Shown here piece by piece: positions 27,350-35,008 of a DNA stretch of 64,000 bases. Source of the DNA: Spirosoma sp. SC4-14. Lineage in GTDB: Bacteria; Bacteroidota; Bacteroidia; Cytophagales; Spirosomataceae. The translations under genes were made by a program, and so were the position numbers. The notes beneath the pieces are model-generated. The model made no database searches and was not told the DNA's origin. It was given only the letters and a program-made list of their open reading frames with translations. Each line of letters begins with the position of its first letter. Within the stretch, counting starts at the first letter, position 1. The DNA lies in the NCBI RefSeq assembly GCF_037201965.1, contig NZ_CP147518.1, forward strand, positions 4,705,001-4,769,000, in the 5' to 3' direction.

Positions 27350-27379
27350 GTGGCGTCAGGTTCTTAAACCTGACGCCAC
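27350..27379. repeat. Hairpin, 13-bp stem, 4-nt loop
   Basis: GTGGCGTCAGGTT and its reverse complement flank CTTA. The core (GTCAGGTT...AACCTGAC) matches the hairpin at 10797-10814. It lies between the fusion gene (25141) and the GH28 gene (27402). Confidence 0.85.
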
Positions 27380-27401
27380 TAACACGCCACTAGAATCTCC
27401 G

Positions 27402-28898
27402 TCAATTCATTACCTCAATTCGCTCGCTATTCTTTTGTGTTAGCATCGCACCTGTTTTCTCCAGTTTCTTATCACCAATGGCCACGTTTTTTAGTTTTAT
27501 GCCCCGTACGTCGTCCACATAAAAAGCGGGCCGGGCATCGGGTTCGTTGCAGGTAACTGTCACGTCATCAAGGACTAACCCATTTACGTGCCTGACATAA
27601 AAAGCACTCGCTGGCAGCTTTGTCCCGAATGTCAGCCTGTTTTCCGGATACCCCTTTACGTCTTCGCGGATGATCGCCGGAAACGTTTTGATTGAATCAG
27701 CAGAAACGCCTTTGGGCACCGTTATCCGAATATTGGAAAGCCGGATATCTTCGGCCGGACTTTCTTCCAGACCGGCAATAATGGTTGGGATAATACTACG
27801 GGTTTCGGCCCTGATGTTCTGGATGTTGATGTGCCGCATCACCGACGGCTTTTTATCCGGGTTCAGGAACCGCCTGCCCACCCGGATAAAAATTGGGCTC
27901 AATACGTCCGTCATGATAATGTCGGAGATAGTAATGTTCTCCACGATGCCGCCATCGACACCCAGAATCACAATACCCGTGTTGACACTCGTTTCTTCGG
28001 GCCTATGCACAATGCTGGCAGGCATTGGCCAGTGCCGATACCCGTTCACCGATCCTTTTTTGATGACACAATTGCTGACGGTAATATTTCGGAAGCCCGT
28101 TCGGGAGCCGGTGCCAAATTTGATCCCGTTGCAGATGCTCGACAGCACACAGTTGGTGACCGTTATGTTTTCGCAGAATTTATCGAGGTACTCGCTTTTA
28201 AAGCAGAGGGCGTCATCTTCCGAGTCGATGCGGCAGTTGGAAATGATGACGTCTTTTCCGTCAATATCCAGCCCGTCGCAATTCCAGTTCACCCAGCTTC
28301 GGAGGTATATTTTATTGATAGTGACGCGCTCACAACCCGATATAGACACGGTTACCTGCGCCGAGTTGAGAATATTGATGCCTTCCATCAGCACATCCTG
28401 ACAGCCGATAAAGAAGATGTTCTTGGGCTTGCCGTCTTTGTTCAGCCCCAGTTGAAACGCCTTCCCTTCGCCAGGACCGCGTAACGTACCCAGCCCAATA
28501 ATTCCGGTATGCGTTGCCTTGTCGGCAATAACCAGGGCTTTCATGGATTCGACATATAGGCCGTTGTGCGTGATTGTCCCGAATTTTTTGGCCGACAGAA
28601 TGGTATGCTCGGGATAATCGGCGGGCTTGTAGCTCCCCTGTAGAACCGCGCCCGCCGACAAGTGTAGATAGACGTTTGACTTCAGGAAAATTGTGCCTGT
28701 GTAATACGTACCGGCAGGCACCAGTACCTCACCCCCACCTTTGCTATAGCATTGATCAATAGCCGATTGAATGGCTTTCGTGTTCAGAAACGTACTATCC
28801 GTTCTGGCCCCAAAATCACGAATATCGTACGTCTGGGCATACGCCTGACAACTCAACAGGAAGGCAATAACCAGGGTCAATACGTTGTAATTCTTCAT
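27402..28898 (-). CDS. GH28 family polygalacturonase-like glycoside hydrolase, exported
   Basis: 498 residues. Signal peptide MKNYNVLTLVIAFLLSCQAYAQ. Classical GH28 start (YDIRDFGARTDSTFLNTKAIQSAI) and N-terminal coil (GGGEVLVPAGTYYTGTIFLKS). Catalytic acids are seen in NCDGLDIDG (about 207-215) and DSEDDALCFKSE (about 225-236), followed by GIKFGTGSRTG where fungal enzymes have GHG; the change is common in exo-acting bacterial members. Expected action is hydrolysis of pectic galacturonan or a related uronide or rhamnose-substituted chain. It heads the beta-helix run on the minus strand. Confidence 0.9.
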   Translation of the reverse strand: MKNYNVLTLVIAFLLSCQAYAQTYDIRDFGARTDSTFLNTKAIQSAIDQCYSKGGGEVLVPAGTYYTGTIFLKSNVYLHLSAGAVLQGSYKPADYPEHTILSAKKFGTITHNGLYVESMKALVIADKATHTGIIGLGTLRGPGEGKAFQLGLNKDGKPKNIFFIGCQDVLMEGINILNSAQVTVSISGCERVTINKIYLRSWVNWNCDGLDIDGKDVIISNCRIDSEDDALCFKSEYLDKFCENITVTNCVLSSICNGIKFGTGSRTGFRNITVSNCVIKKGSVNGYRHWPMPASIVHRPEETSVNTGIVILGVDGGIVENITISDIIMTDVLSPIFIRVGRRFLNPDKKPSVMRHINIQNIRAETRSIIPTIIAGLEESPAEDIRLSNIRITVPKGVSADSIKTFPAIIREDVKGYPENRLTFGTKLPASAFYVRHVNGLVLDDVTVTCNEPDARPAFYVDDVRGIKLKNVAIGDKKLEKTGAMLTQKNSERIEVMN

Positions 28899-29155
28899 AG
28901 TAGAACAAGCCCCATTATCCGGTTGACAAACCGGATACCATCAACTTTATCATTCACCCTTTTTCCGGCGGTTGCACTATGGAAACAGGTGTTTTGTTGG
29001 CCTTAGCCGGTCAATGGAATGAGTCAGCATACGTGGGCCTCAGGGGATACCTGTTAAACAGACACCATTCTGTTTTTTCCCATCTTTTCGACAAGTAAAT
29101 CTTTGGGGAGTGCCAACGAAAGCGCTGACAACCGATGAAGCCAGATTAATGGCTA

Positions 29156-30880
29156 CTAGAGCTTACCCGCTTTCAGCTGCCGGACAGCATAATCGGCCGC
29201 GCGGGCTGTCAGGGCCATGTACGTTAACGATGGATTCTGACAAGCCGAGGAAGCCATACTGGCACCGTCTGTTACAAACACATTTTTGACCGAGTGTATC
29301 TGGTTCCATTTGTTCAGCACCGACGTTTTGGGATCGAGACCCATGCGCGCGGTTCCCATTTCGTGAATGGCCAGACCTGGTGCCTGATGATTATCAAACG
29401 CAGCCGTTATCCGAATGCCAGCGGCTTCCATCATCGCTTTGGCCTGTTCGATGGCATCAGCCGTCATTTTATCTTCGTTGTCGCCCCAACTGCAATCAAT
29501 GTCAAGAGTGGGCATACCCCACTGATCTTTGTTGGCCTGATTCAGTTTAACATGATTTTCGTAGCGCGGCAGCATTTCGCCCATGGCCGTCATGCTGAAC
29601 GACCATTCGCCCGGATGGGTCAGCGCTTCTTTGTACTCAGCCCCGAAACCCGCCACCGAATGGCCCCGCTCCCAACCGGCCCGGCCTCCGCCACAGGCAT
29701 ACGCGTAGCCACGAACAAAATCTTTTTGACTGTCATTCAGTACGTTACGGAATCGGGGTACGTAAGTGCCGGTTGGCCGACGTCCGTAATAATAGTTGTC
29801 ATCCAGATCCTTGCCTTCGTAAACACCAGCTACCCGGCCCCGGTAATTGTGATCCATAAGATAATGACCCAGCGCCCCACTGTCGTTGCCAAGCCCGTTG
29901 GGAAATCGGTTCGAGGTCGAATTGAGCAGCACCAGCGTGGAGTTGAGCGTAGCGGCATTCACGAAAATGATGCGGGCGTAATACTCGGTCATCTCTTTCG
30001 TGTTGGTGTCGATTACCCGAACGCCCGTTGCCCGTTGTTTCGCTTCATCATAAATAATGGAATGAACCACCGAGAACGGGCGGACGGTCAGCTTGCCGGT
30101 TTTAGCCGCTGCGGGCAACGTAGCGGAGTTGCTGCTGAAATACGCGCCGTATAAACAACCCCGGCCACACCAGTTGCGCGACTGGCAATCGGCCCGGCCC
30201 AGCGCCAGATGAACAGGTTGCGCTTTACTCAGATTAGCCGTCCGGCTGATGATCAGATGGCGATCAGCGTACTCTTTTTTCCAGGCATCGCGCACGCTTT
30301 TTTCGATGCAGTTCATCTCGAAAGGCGGCAGAAATTCGCCATCGGGCAGCGTCGACAGGCCATCTTTATTGCCACTGATTCCCGCGAATTTTTCAACGTA
30401 GCTGTACCAGGGAGCTAAATCCGGGTACCGAATTGGCCAGTCGACACCATGACCGTCTTTCAGATTATCCTCAAAATTAAACGGTGCCCAGCGTTGCGTC
30501 CACCGCGCCCAGGACAGCGACTTACCGCCCACCTGATAGCCCCGAATCCAGTCGAATGGTTTGGTCTGCTGGTACGGATGATCGGTATCCCGGATGAAAA
30601 ACTGCCCGGAATATTCGTTAAAAGCATAGCCTACTTTAGCCTGCGTAGGGCTTTTTTCGAGTACATCGAGCGGGTAGCGGCCCCGGTGGGTCATCTCCCA
30701 GGGGCTGGACATAGTGGTTGGGTAATCTTTCACATGCTCGACAGGTCGGCCACGTTCCAGCACGAGTGTCCGTAATCCTTTCTGGGTTAGCTCTTTAGCG
30801 GCCCATCCGCCACTTATACCCGAACCGATGACAATGGCGTCGTATGTGTTTTGCTGGTTCGCTTTTCCTATGAGGTTCAT
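29156..30880 (-). CDS. GMC-type FAD oxidoreductase (sugar or glucoside dehydrogenase-like)
   Basis: 574 residues, no signal peptide. The Rossmann motif is at the N-terminus (AIVIGSGISGGWAAKELTQKG, about 16-36). GMC features include the FAD loop VGGKSLSWARWTQRW (about 116-130), a cysteine-rich segment (DCQSRNWCGRGCLYGAYF, about 226-243) as in membrane sugar dehydrogenases, and the C-terminal NVFVTDGASMASSACQNPSLTYMALTARAADY with the His/Asn region before it (IHEMGTARMG). The closest described functions are glucoside 3-dehydrogenase and gluconate 2-dehydrogenase catalytic subunits. The small Tat-exported partner subunit normally next to it is not in this window. Confidence 0.86.
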   Translation of the reverse strand: MNLIGKANQQNTYDAIVIGSGISGGWAAKELTQKGLRTLVLERGRPVEHVKDYPTTMSSPWEMTHRGRYPLDVLEKSPTQAKVGYAFNEYSGQFFIRDTDHPYQQTKPFDWIRGYQVGGKSLSWARWTQRWAPFNFEDNLKDGHGVDWPIRYPDLAPWYSYVEKFAGISGNKDGLSTLPDGEFLPPFEMNCIEKSVRDAWKKEYADRHLIISRTANLSKAQPVHLALGRADCQSRNWCGRGCLYGAYFSSNSATLPAAAKTGKLTVRPFSVVHSIIYDEAKQRATGVRVIDTNTKEMTEYYARIIFVNAATLNSTLVLLNSTSNRFPNGLGNDSGALGHYLMDHNYRGRVAGVYEGKDLDDNYYYGRRPTGTYVPRFRNVLNDSQKDFVRGYAYACGGGRAGWERGHSVAGFGAEYKEALTHPGEWSFSMTAMGEMLPRYENHVKLNQANKDQWGMPTLDIDCSWGDNEDKMTADAIEQAKAMMEAAGIRITAAFDNHQAPGLAIHEMGTARMGLDPKTSVLNKWNQIHSVKNVFVTDGASMASSACQNPSLTYMALTARAADYAVRQLKAGKL

Positions 30881-30911
30881 GTGGTGTTTAGGTTTAGGGT
30901 ACGGTTTTTTC

Positions 30912-31153
30912 GACAGGATGAACAGGATTTTCTTTTCAATTAGATTAAGAACCTGTTTAAACTTTTTTTCTGGAAGGTGAATTAGGCGTTTTTGTCATCC
31001 CGAGGAACGAGGGATCTTCGGTAGTAGGATTGTTTTTTATTTCTACCGAAGATCCCTCGTTCCTCGGGATGACAAAAGCACTTATTGCCAACTCAATTAT
31101 GAAAGTTTAAAACAGGTTCTAGAAAAAATCTTGTAAATCCTGTTAATCCTGTC
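30912..31153. repeat. Outer arms of a three-level nested inverted repeat
   Basis: The outer pair is GACAGGATGAACAGGATTT (30912-30930) with 31135-31153 (one mismatch). The middle pair is AGAACCTGTTTAAACTTT (from 30949) with 31103-31120 (one-base indel). The inner pair is the perfect element at 30990-31077. The block fills almost all of the gap between the Gfo/Idh start side and the GMC gene, on neither of which it encroaches. Confidence 0.88.
30990..31077. repeat. 88-nt inverted repeat, 35-bp perfect arms
   Basis: The left arm starts TTTTGTCATCCCGAGGAACG (30990-31024) and is the exact reverse complement of 31043-31077, with an 18-nt loop. It has the same layout as the elements at 9651 and 34879 but different inner arm sequence. 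Confidence 0.95.
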
Positions 31154-31162
31154 AAAAAAAAA

Positions 31163-32365
31163 TCAGTTTACATCAAGCAAATCTTTCTCCACGATTTTCC
31201 CGCTCACTTTATCTTTCAGAATCAGTTTGTGGCGTCCGTCGTGGGTGATTTCTTCTTTGATCAGGTAAAAATCGGCATCGTATTCCGTCAACGTTTTTTC
31301 GAACGACAAGCCTTCCTGCCCACGCCAGACGGGTAAGTTGACGGGTTCCCACTGCTTCGACTCCGCCGAGCGGTAGGCGGCATCCAGCACGGCGTTCACT
31401 ACGTAGCCATCGTAGAAGGTTTCAGCGGGTTGCCGCCCTTCTTCGCAGGATTTGAACATGTCGGTAAACATGTGATTATAGCCCAGGTCATTTACCTCAT
31501 CACCGACCGGAAAGAGCCAACCGGAGTTGGATTCGGCCTTTTCCGCAACGTAGTCCGCCCCTTTACCGGATGTGTACATCTCGAAACCGGTACGCAGAAA
31601 ATTGTTGATCCAGATGGTGCCTTCGGTACCCATGACCTCATCGCGCAGGTCCATACCGCCCCGGAACACCCAGCTAACTTCAAACTGTCCGATGGCTCCG
31701 TTTTCGTATTTTACCAGCGCAATGGCGTGGTCTTCGGCATCGATGGGCTTCACCTGCGTAGCCGCCCAGCACATCACCTCCACGGGCCGAACATCTTTCC
31801 CGATAAAACTCCGGGCGATTTCGACGCAGTGGCAACCCAGATCGAGCATACAGCCGCCACCCGCCTGCTCTTTGTCCCAGAACCAGTTGGAGTGCGGGCC
31901 AGGGTGCGCTTCGCGGGATTTCGCCCATAAAATTCGGCCCAGCGCCCCACTTTTAACGCTTTCCAGCGCCTTTAAAAACTTGGGCGAGTAACACAGGTCT
32001 TCCAGATAACCCCCAAAAATACCGGCTTCTTCAACAGCCTGCATCATGTGTAGGGCTTCATCGGCGTTACGTCCCAGGGGCTTGGTGCAGACGACGTTCT
32101 TTTTGTGTTTGGCGCACAGCAACACGGCTACCGCATGGAGGTTATTGGGCAGGGCAATGCACACCATCGTTACGTCGGGGTGGGCAATCACTTCCTCCAT
32201 ATCCGTCGACCAGATGGCGCAACCGTAGTCGGCGGCAAATTTTTGGGCGGTTTCCTCCCGGCGGGCATAGATGGCAATGACACGGTCGCGGCTCCGCTGC
32301 CCGTGAAGAGATTCGGCGTAGAAGCGGCCAATGAAGCCGCCCCCCAGCATGGCAATTCGTTGCAT
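31163..32365 (-). CDS. Gfo/Idh/MocA family NAD(P)-dependent dehydrogenase, cytosolic
   Basis: 400 residues, no signal peptide. N-terminal Rossmann fold with GGGFIGRFY (about 8-16). The family Lys is in VVCTKPLGRN (about 91-100), a variant of the usual EKP motif. The substrate-domain D-x3-H-type motif is DLGCHCVEIARSF (about 176-188). Members oxidise or reduce sugars, inositols or glycosides at one ring carbon. It is encoded just downstream of an exported member of the same superfamily (32433-33851). Confidence 0.9.
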   Translation of the reverse strand: MQRIAMLGGGFIGRFYAESLHGQRSRDRVIAIYARREETAQKFAADYGCAIWSTDMEEVIAHPDVTMVCIALPNNLHAVAVLLCAKHKKNVVCTKPLGRNADEALHMMQAVEEAGIFGGYLEDLCYSPKFLKALESVKSGALGRILWAKSREAHPGPHSNWFWDKEQAGGGCMLDLGCHCVEIARSFIGKDVRPVEVMCWAATQVKPIDAEDHAIALVKYENGAIGQFEVSWVFRGGMDLRDEVMGTEGTIWINNFLRTGFEMYTSGKGADYVAEKAESNSGWLFPVGDEVNDLGYNHMFTDMFKSCEEGRQPAETFYDGYVVNAVLDAAYRSAESKQWEPVNLPVWRGQEGLSFEKTLTEYDADFYLIKEEITHDGRHKLILKDKVSGKIVEKDLLDVN

Positions 32366-32387
32366 ATCTATATGTTAGTGGTTTAGG

Positions 32388-32420
32388 AACTTTGACAAAG
32401 TTTAAAACTTTGTCAAAGTT
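32388..32420. repeat. Short inverted repeat between the two Gfo/Idh genes
   Basis: AACTTTGACAAAGTT at 32388-32402 and AACTTTGTCAAAGTT at 32406-32420. Each half is itself nearly palindromic. No T-run follows on the minus strand. Function unknown. Confidence 0.75.
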
Positions 32421-32432
32421 GAAAGTTAACAG

Positions 32433-33851
32433 TTAGGTGGTTTTGATAAGTTTCATGCCGACGGGGTCCCAGTTGATCACCTTGCGTTGCTCGGCGCTCA
32501 GGTTTGCCGCCAGCGAAGGCGCAGCTGCCCGTAAGCCAAATTCGGCGTCTTCTTTTACGAGCGACGGGTTGTTTTCCCGAATGGCATTGAAGAACACGAT
32601 CATGTGATCCAGCCGGTCGTCGTAGCCAGCCGGGGTGTTGAACGCTACGGCGGGTTCGTTTTGTATTTGCCGGGTAAACTGCCCCGCCGGGTATTTCTGG
32701 TCATACTGACGGATGAACTCCTCTTGCATTGTCTTTGGGTAGGTAAACAACGCGTCGTAGCCGGTACTGTACATGGGCGCATTGGGCCGTTTGAGCCGAT
32801 TCATCACAAACGAATTCCAGCCAATATCAATGACGCCCTCCGTCCCGACCAGGCGCGTGTGAATGTCGCCCCCGGCACCTGTTGCCAGATTGACGCGGGT
32901 GGTAAACTGAAACGAGGGGTTTTTATCGGTCTTGGGATAGTCCATAATCGCCGTGACAAGGTCGTAGGCATCCCGGCCATCTTTCCAGTAATTCAAATCG
33001 CCCAGGGCAAAAATCCGGGTCGGCCCCTGCGAGCCCGTAATGGTGTGTACACCCGTGAGCAGGTGAGCGAATAAATCCCCGGCCACACCCGTTCCATATT
33101 CTTTGTAGTTGCGCCAACGGAAAAAGCGTTCGGCCTGAAAGGGTCGTTTGGGCGCATCGCCCAGGAAGCGGTCCCAGTCCACGTCTTTCGGGTCGAGATT
33201 CGGCGGCAGCGTATACTGCCAGGCACCCAGTGCATCCGTCCGGTCCAGAAACGTTTCTACGGAGGTCAGCTCGCCAATGTTACCGGCTTCGTACCGTTTC
33301 TTCGCTTCCAGCACAGCGGCACTACTTGCCCGCTGGCTACCCACCTGAAAGACTTTGCCTGATTTTTTGTGGGCATCGATTACCGCTTTCCCCTCGTCGA
33401 TATGGTGAACCATCGGTTTTTCACAGTAGACGTGTTTGCCAGCCTGGAGAGCGGCAATCGAGATTTTGTCATGCCAGTGGTCGGGTACGCAAATCAGTAC
33501 GGCATCAACGTCTTTTCGGGCCAGCACTTCCCGATAGTCTCGGGTTGTGAAGAGGTCATTGCCCCAAACTTCTTTTGCCCGAACGAGTCGCGGGTCGTAG
33601 AGGTCGGCCACGGCAACGACTTTTGTACCAGGTACTTTCAGCGCGCAATCGAGATCGTAATGGCCGATGATACCCGCGCCAATAAGGCCAATGTTGATCG
33701 TATCAGCCGCTGAGCGTGGTTTTAGCGGGGTAATCAAATGACCTGAGCCAGCGTGTAGACACCTTGTTTCGGCATTGGCCAGTGCGGTGCCACCCGCCAG
33801 CAAGGCGGTGGTGCCACTCAGTTGTCGGAGAAATTTACGTCTTGAATTCAT
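32433..33851 (-). CDS. Gfo/Idh/MocA family oxidoreductase, Tat-exported
   Basis: 472 residues. Twin-arginine signal SRRKFLRQLSGTTALLAGG, so the folded protein with bound NAD(P) is exported. Rossmann motif IGLIGAGIIGHYDLD (about 53-67), VYCEKPMVHH with the catalytic Lys (about 140-149), and GVAGDLFAHLLTGVHTITG carrying the His near the active site (about 255-273). Relatives with this signal include glycoside-processing enzymes that keep a tightly bound NAD (GH109-like) and glycoside 3-dehydrogenases. A redox partner in the periplasm is not obvious, unless the enzyme recycles its NAD on the substrate itself. Confidence 0.9.
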   Translation of the reverse strand: MNSRRKFLRQLSGTTALLAGGTALANAETRCLHAGSGHLITPLKPRSAADTINIGLIGAGIIGHYDLDCALKVPGTKVVAVADLYDPRLVRAKEVWGNDLFTTRDYREVLARKDVDAVLICVPDHWHDKISIAALQAGKHVYCEKPMVHHIDEGKAVIDAHKKSGKVFQVGSQRASSAAVLEAKKRYEAGNIGELTSVETFLDRTDALGAWQYTLPPNLDPKDVDWDRFLGDAPKRPFQAERFFRWRNYKEYGTGVAGDLFAHLLTGVHTITGSQGPTRIFALGDLNYWKDGRDAYDLVTAIMDYPKTDKNPSFQFTTRVNLATGAGGDIHTRLVGTEGVIDIGWNSFVMNRLKRPNAPMYSTGYDALFTYPKTMQEEFIRQYDQKYPAGQFTRQIQNEPAVAFNTPAGYDDRLDHMIVFFNAIRENNPSLVKEDAEFGLRAAAPSLAANLSAEQRKVINWDPVGMKLIKTT

Positions 33852-33878
33852 CTATTTAAGAATAAGAATTTCGTTGAT

Positions 33879-34835
33879 TTATAAGGAGTTAACAAAGCTG
33901 TACAAGGCCGTTGGATTTTCGATCATCAGGCGGTTCCAATACGCGCTCAGCCCGCGTCGGTCGAGTTCGTCGCGGAAGGTTGTCAGCAGGTACGTTAGGC
34001 CCGGTGAGCCGCCGTAGGAACGCCAGTACGTGTTTCGGGCGGCATCCATTCCGGCTGTAATCTGATCAGGGAAATCGGGGAGCAGCGTTTCAAGTAGTCG
34101 ATACGTCCCGTTTTCTTCCCCTTTTTTCCACCGAAAGGCGCTATCAAATTCAACCCGAACGCCCGTTTTCAACAGCTCCCGATGATACGCTACGTCCTGA
34201 CAACGATCTACGTGCGAGATGACCACGTGGCTCAGATCAGCACCGAGTTTAGCGAACAGCTCGGCTTGTTTTAGCGCATGACGACCCGCATTACTATGGG
34301 TCAGAATCGGTACGCCCGTTTCGCGGTGGGTATTGACCACGGCCCGAAAAATCAACTCCTGGTGCGGGCTTATCGGATCATCACCCGTGGCCAGTTTGAT
34401 CATCCCGGCTTTGTGTGGCGTTCGGTCAATAATCGGCCCGTTGTAATCGTAGCGATCAATACCATCGACTACATCGGCGATGAACAGGCGCGTTAACTGA
34501 TCTTCGGAATACTGATACCGCCAGTGGGATGGCGGGTAATATTGCTCCAGGTGAATGCCCGTTGGGGCCACAATCTGAATCCCGGTTCGGCGCGATACCT
34601 CCGCCAGTTTCAGTACGTTCCGACCGCAGTTAGCGGGCATCGTATCGACCATCGTTCGTCCGCCAGCCGCGTACACCTGTGTGAGTTCTGCCGATACCTT
34701 ATCGACATCGTTCAGCAGAAAATCCGGGTTCGCCAGCGTCGGAAAGCTTTCCTCAATGATGAGGTGCTCGTGGGCATACGTAATGCCCGCCTGTGCGGGC
34801 GGAATATCACCTAAAACGGTTCGGATAAAGGACAT
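33879..34835 (-). CDS. Cytosolic phosphotriesterase-family hydrolase (lactonase-like)
   Basis: 318 residues from the ATG at 34835 (MSFIRTVLGDIPPAQAG), the start that matches the family; an in-frame start 54 bases upstream adds an unrelated stretch. Metal-site residues: HxH in TYAHEHLI, bridging Lys in AGMIKLATG, His in LTHSNAGRHA and VISHVDRCQD, Asp in TAGMDAARNTYW. It has no export signal, unlike the paralogue at 20352-21425. Probably hydrolyses a sugar lactone or related ester in the cytosol. It ends 27 bases before the Tat-type Gfo/Idh gene. Confidence 0.87.
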   Translation of the reverse strand: MSFIRTVLGDIPPAQAGITYAHEHLIIEESFPTLANPDFLLNDVDKVSAELTQVYAAGGRTMVDTMPANCGRNVLKLAEVSRRTGIQIVAPTGIHLEQYYPPSHWRYQYSEDQLTRLFIADVVDGIDRYDYNGPIIDRTPHKAGMIKLATGDDPISPHQELIFRAVVNTHRETGVPILTHSNAGRHALKQAELFAKLGADLSHVVISHVDRCQDVAYHRELLKTGVRVEFDSAFRWKKGEENGTYRLLETLLPDFPDQITAGMDAARNTYWRSYGGSPGLTYLLTTFRDELDRRGLSAYWNRLMIENPTALYSFVNSL

Positions 34836-34878
34836 AAGTACTACGGCTAATTTACAGTAGCATATTTTCAATTGAGAT

Positions 34879-34966
34879 TTTTTTGTCATGCTGAGGTACG
34901 AAGCATCTTCGGTAGCAGCACCAATCCAAGTACCGAAGATGCTTCGTGCCTCAGCATGACAAAAAA
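34879..34966. repeat. 88-nt inverted repeat, 36-bp arms with one mismatch
   Basis: The left arm 34879-34914 (starting TTTTTTGTCATGCTGAGG) pairs with 34931-34966, with a single mismatch and a 16-nt loop. It lies in the gap upstream of the cytosolic phosphotriesterase-like gene. Same family as 9651-9736 and 30990-31077. Confidence 0.95.
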
Positions 34967-35008
34967 TAACCTAAGCTTTTTAGACTTGAGTACTTAAGGT
35001 AAATCAGG

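Noticed and set aside
28899..29155. Regulatory RNA or extra gene in the gap before the GH28 gene
   Set aside because: I found no strong hairpin, open frame with a start, or known motif in this stretch.
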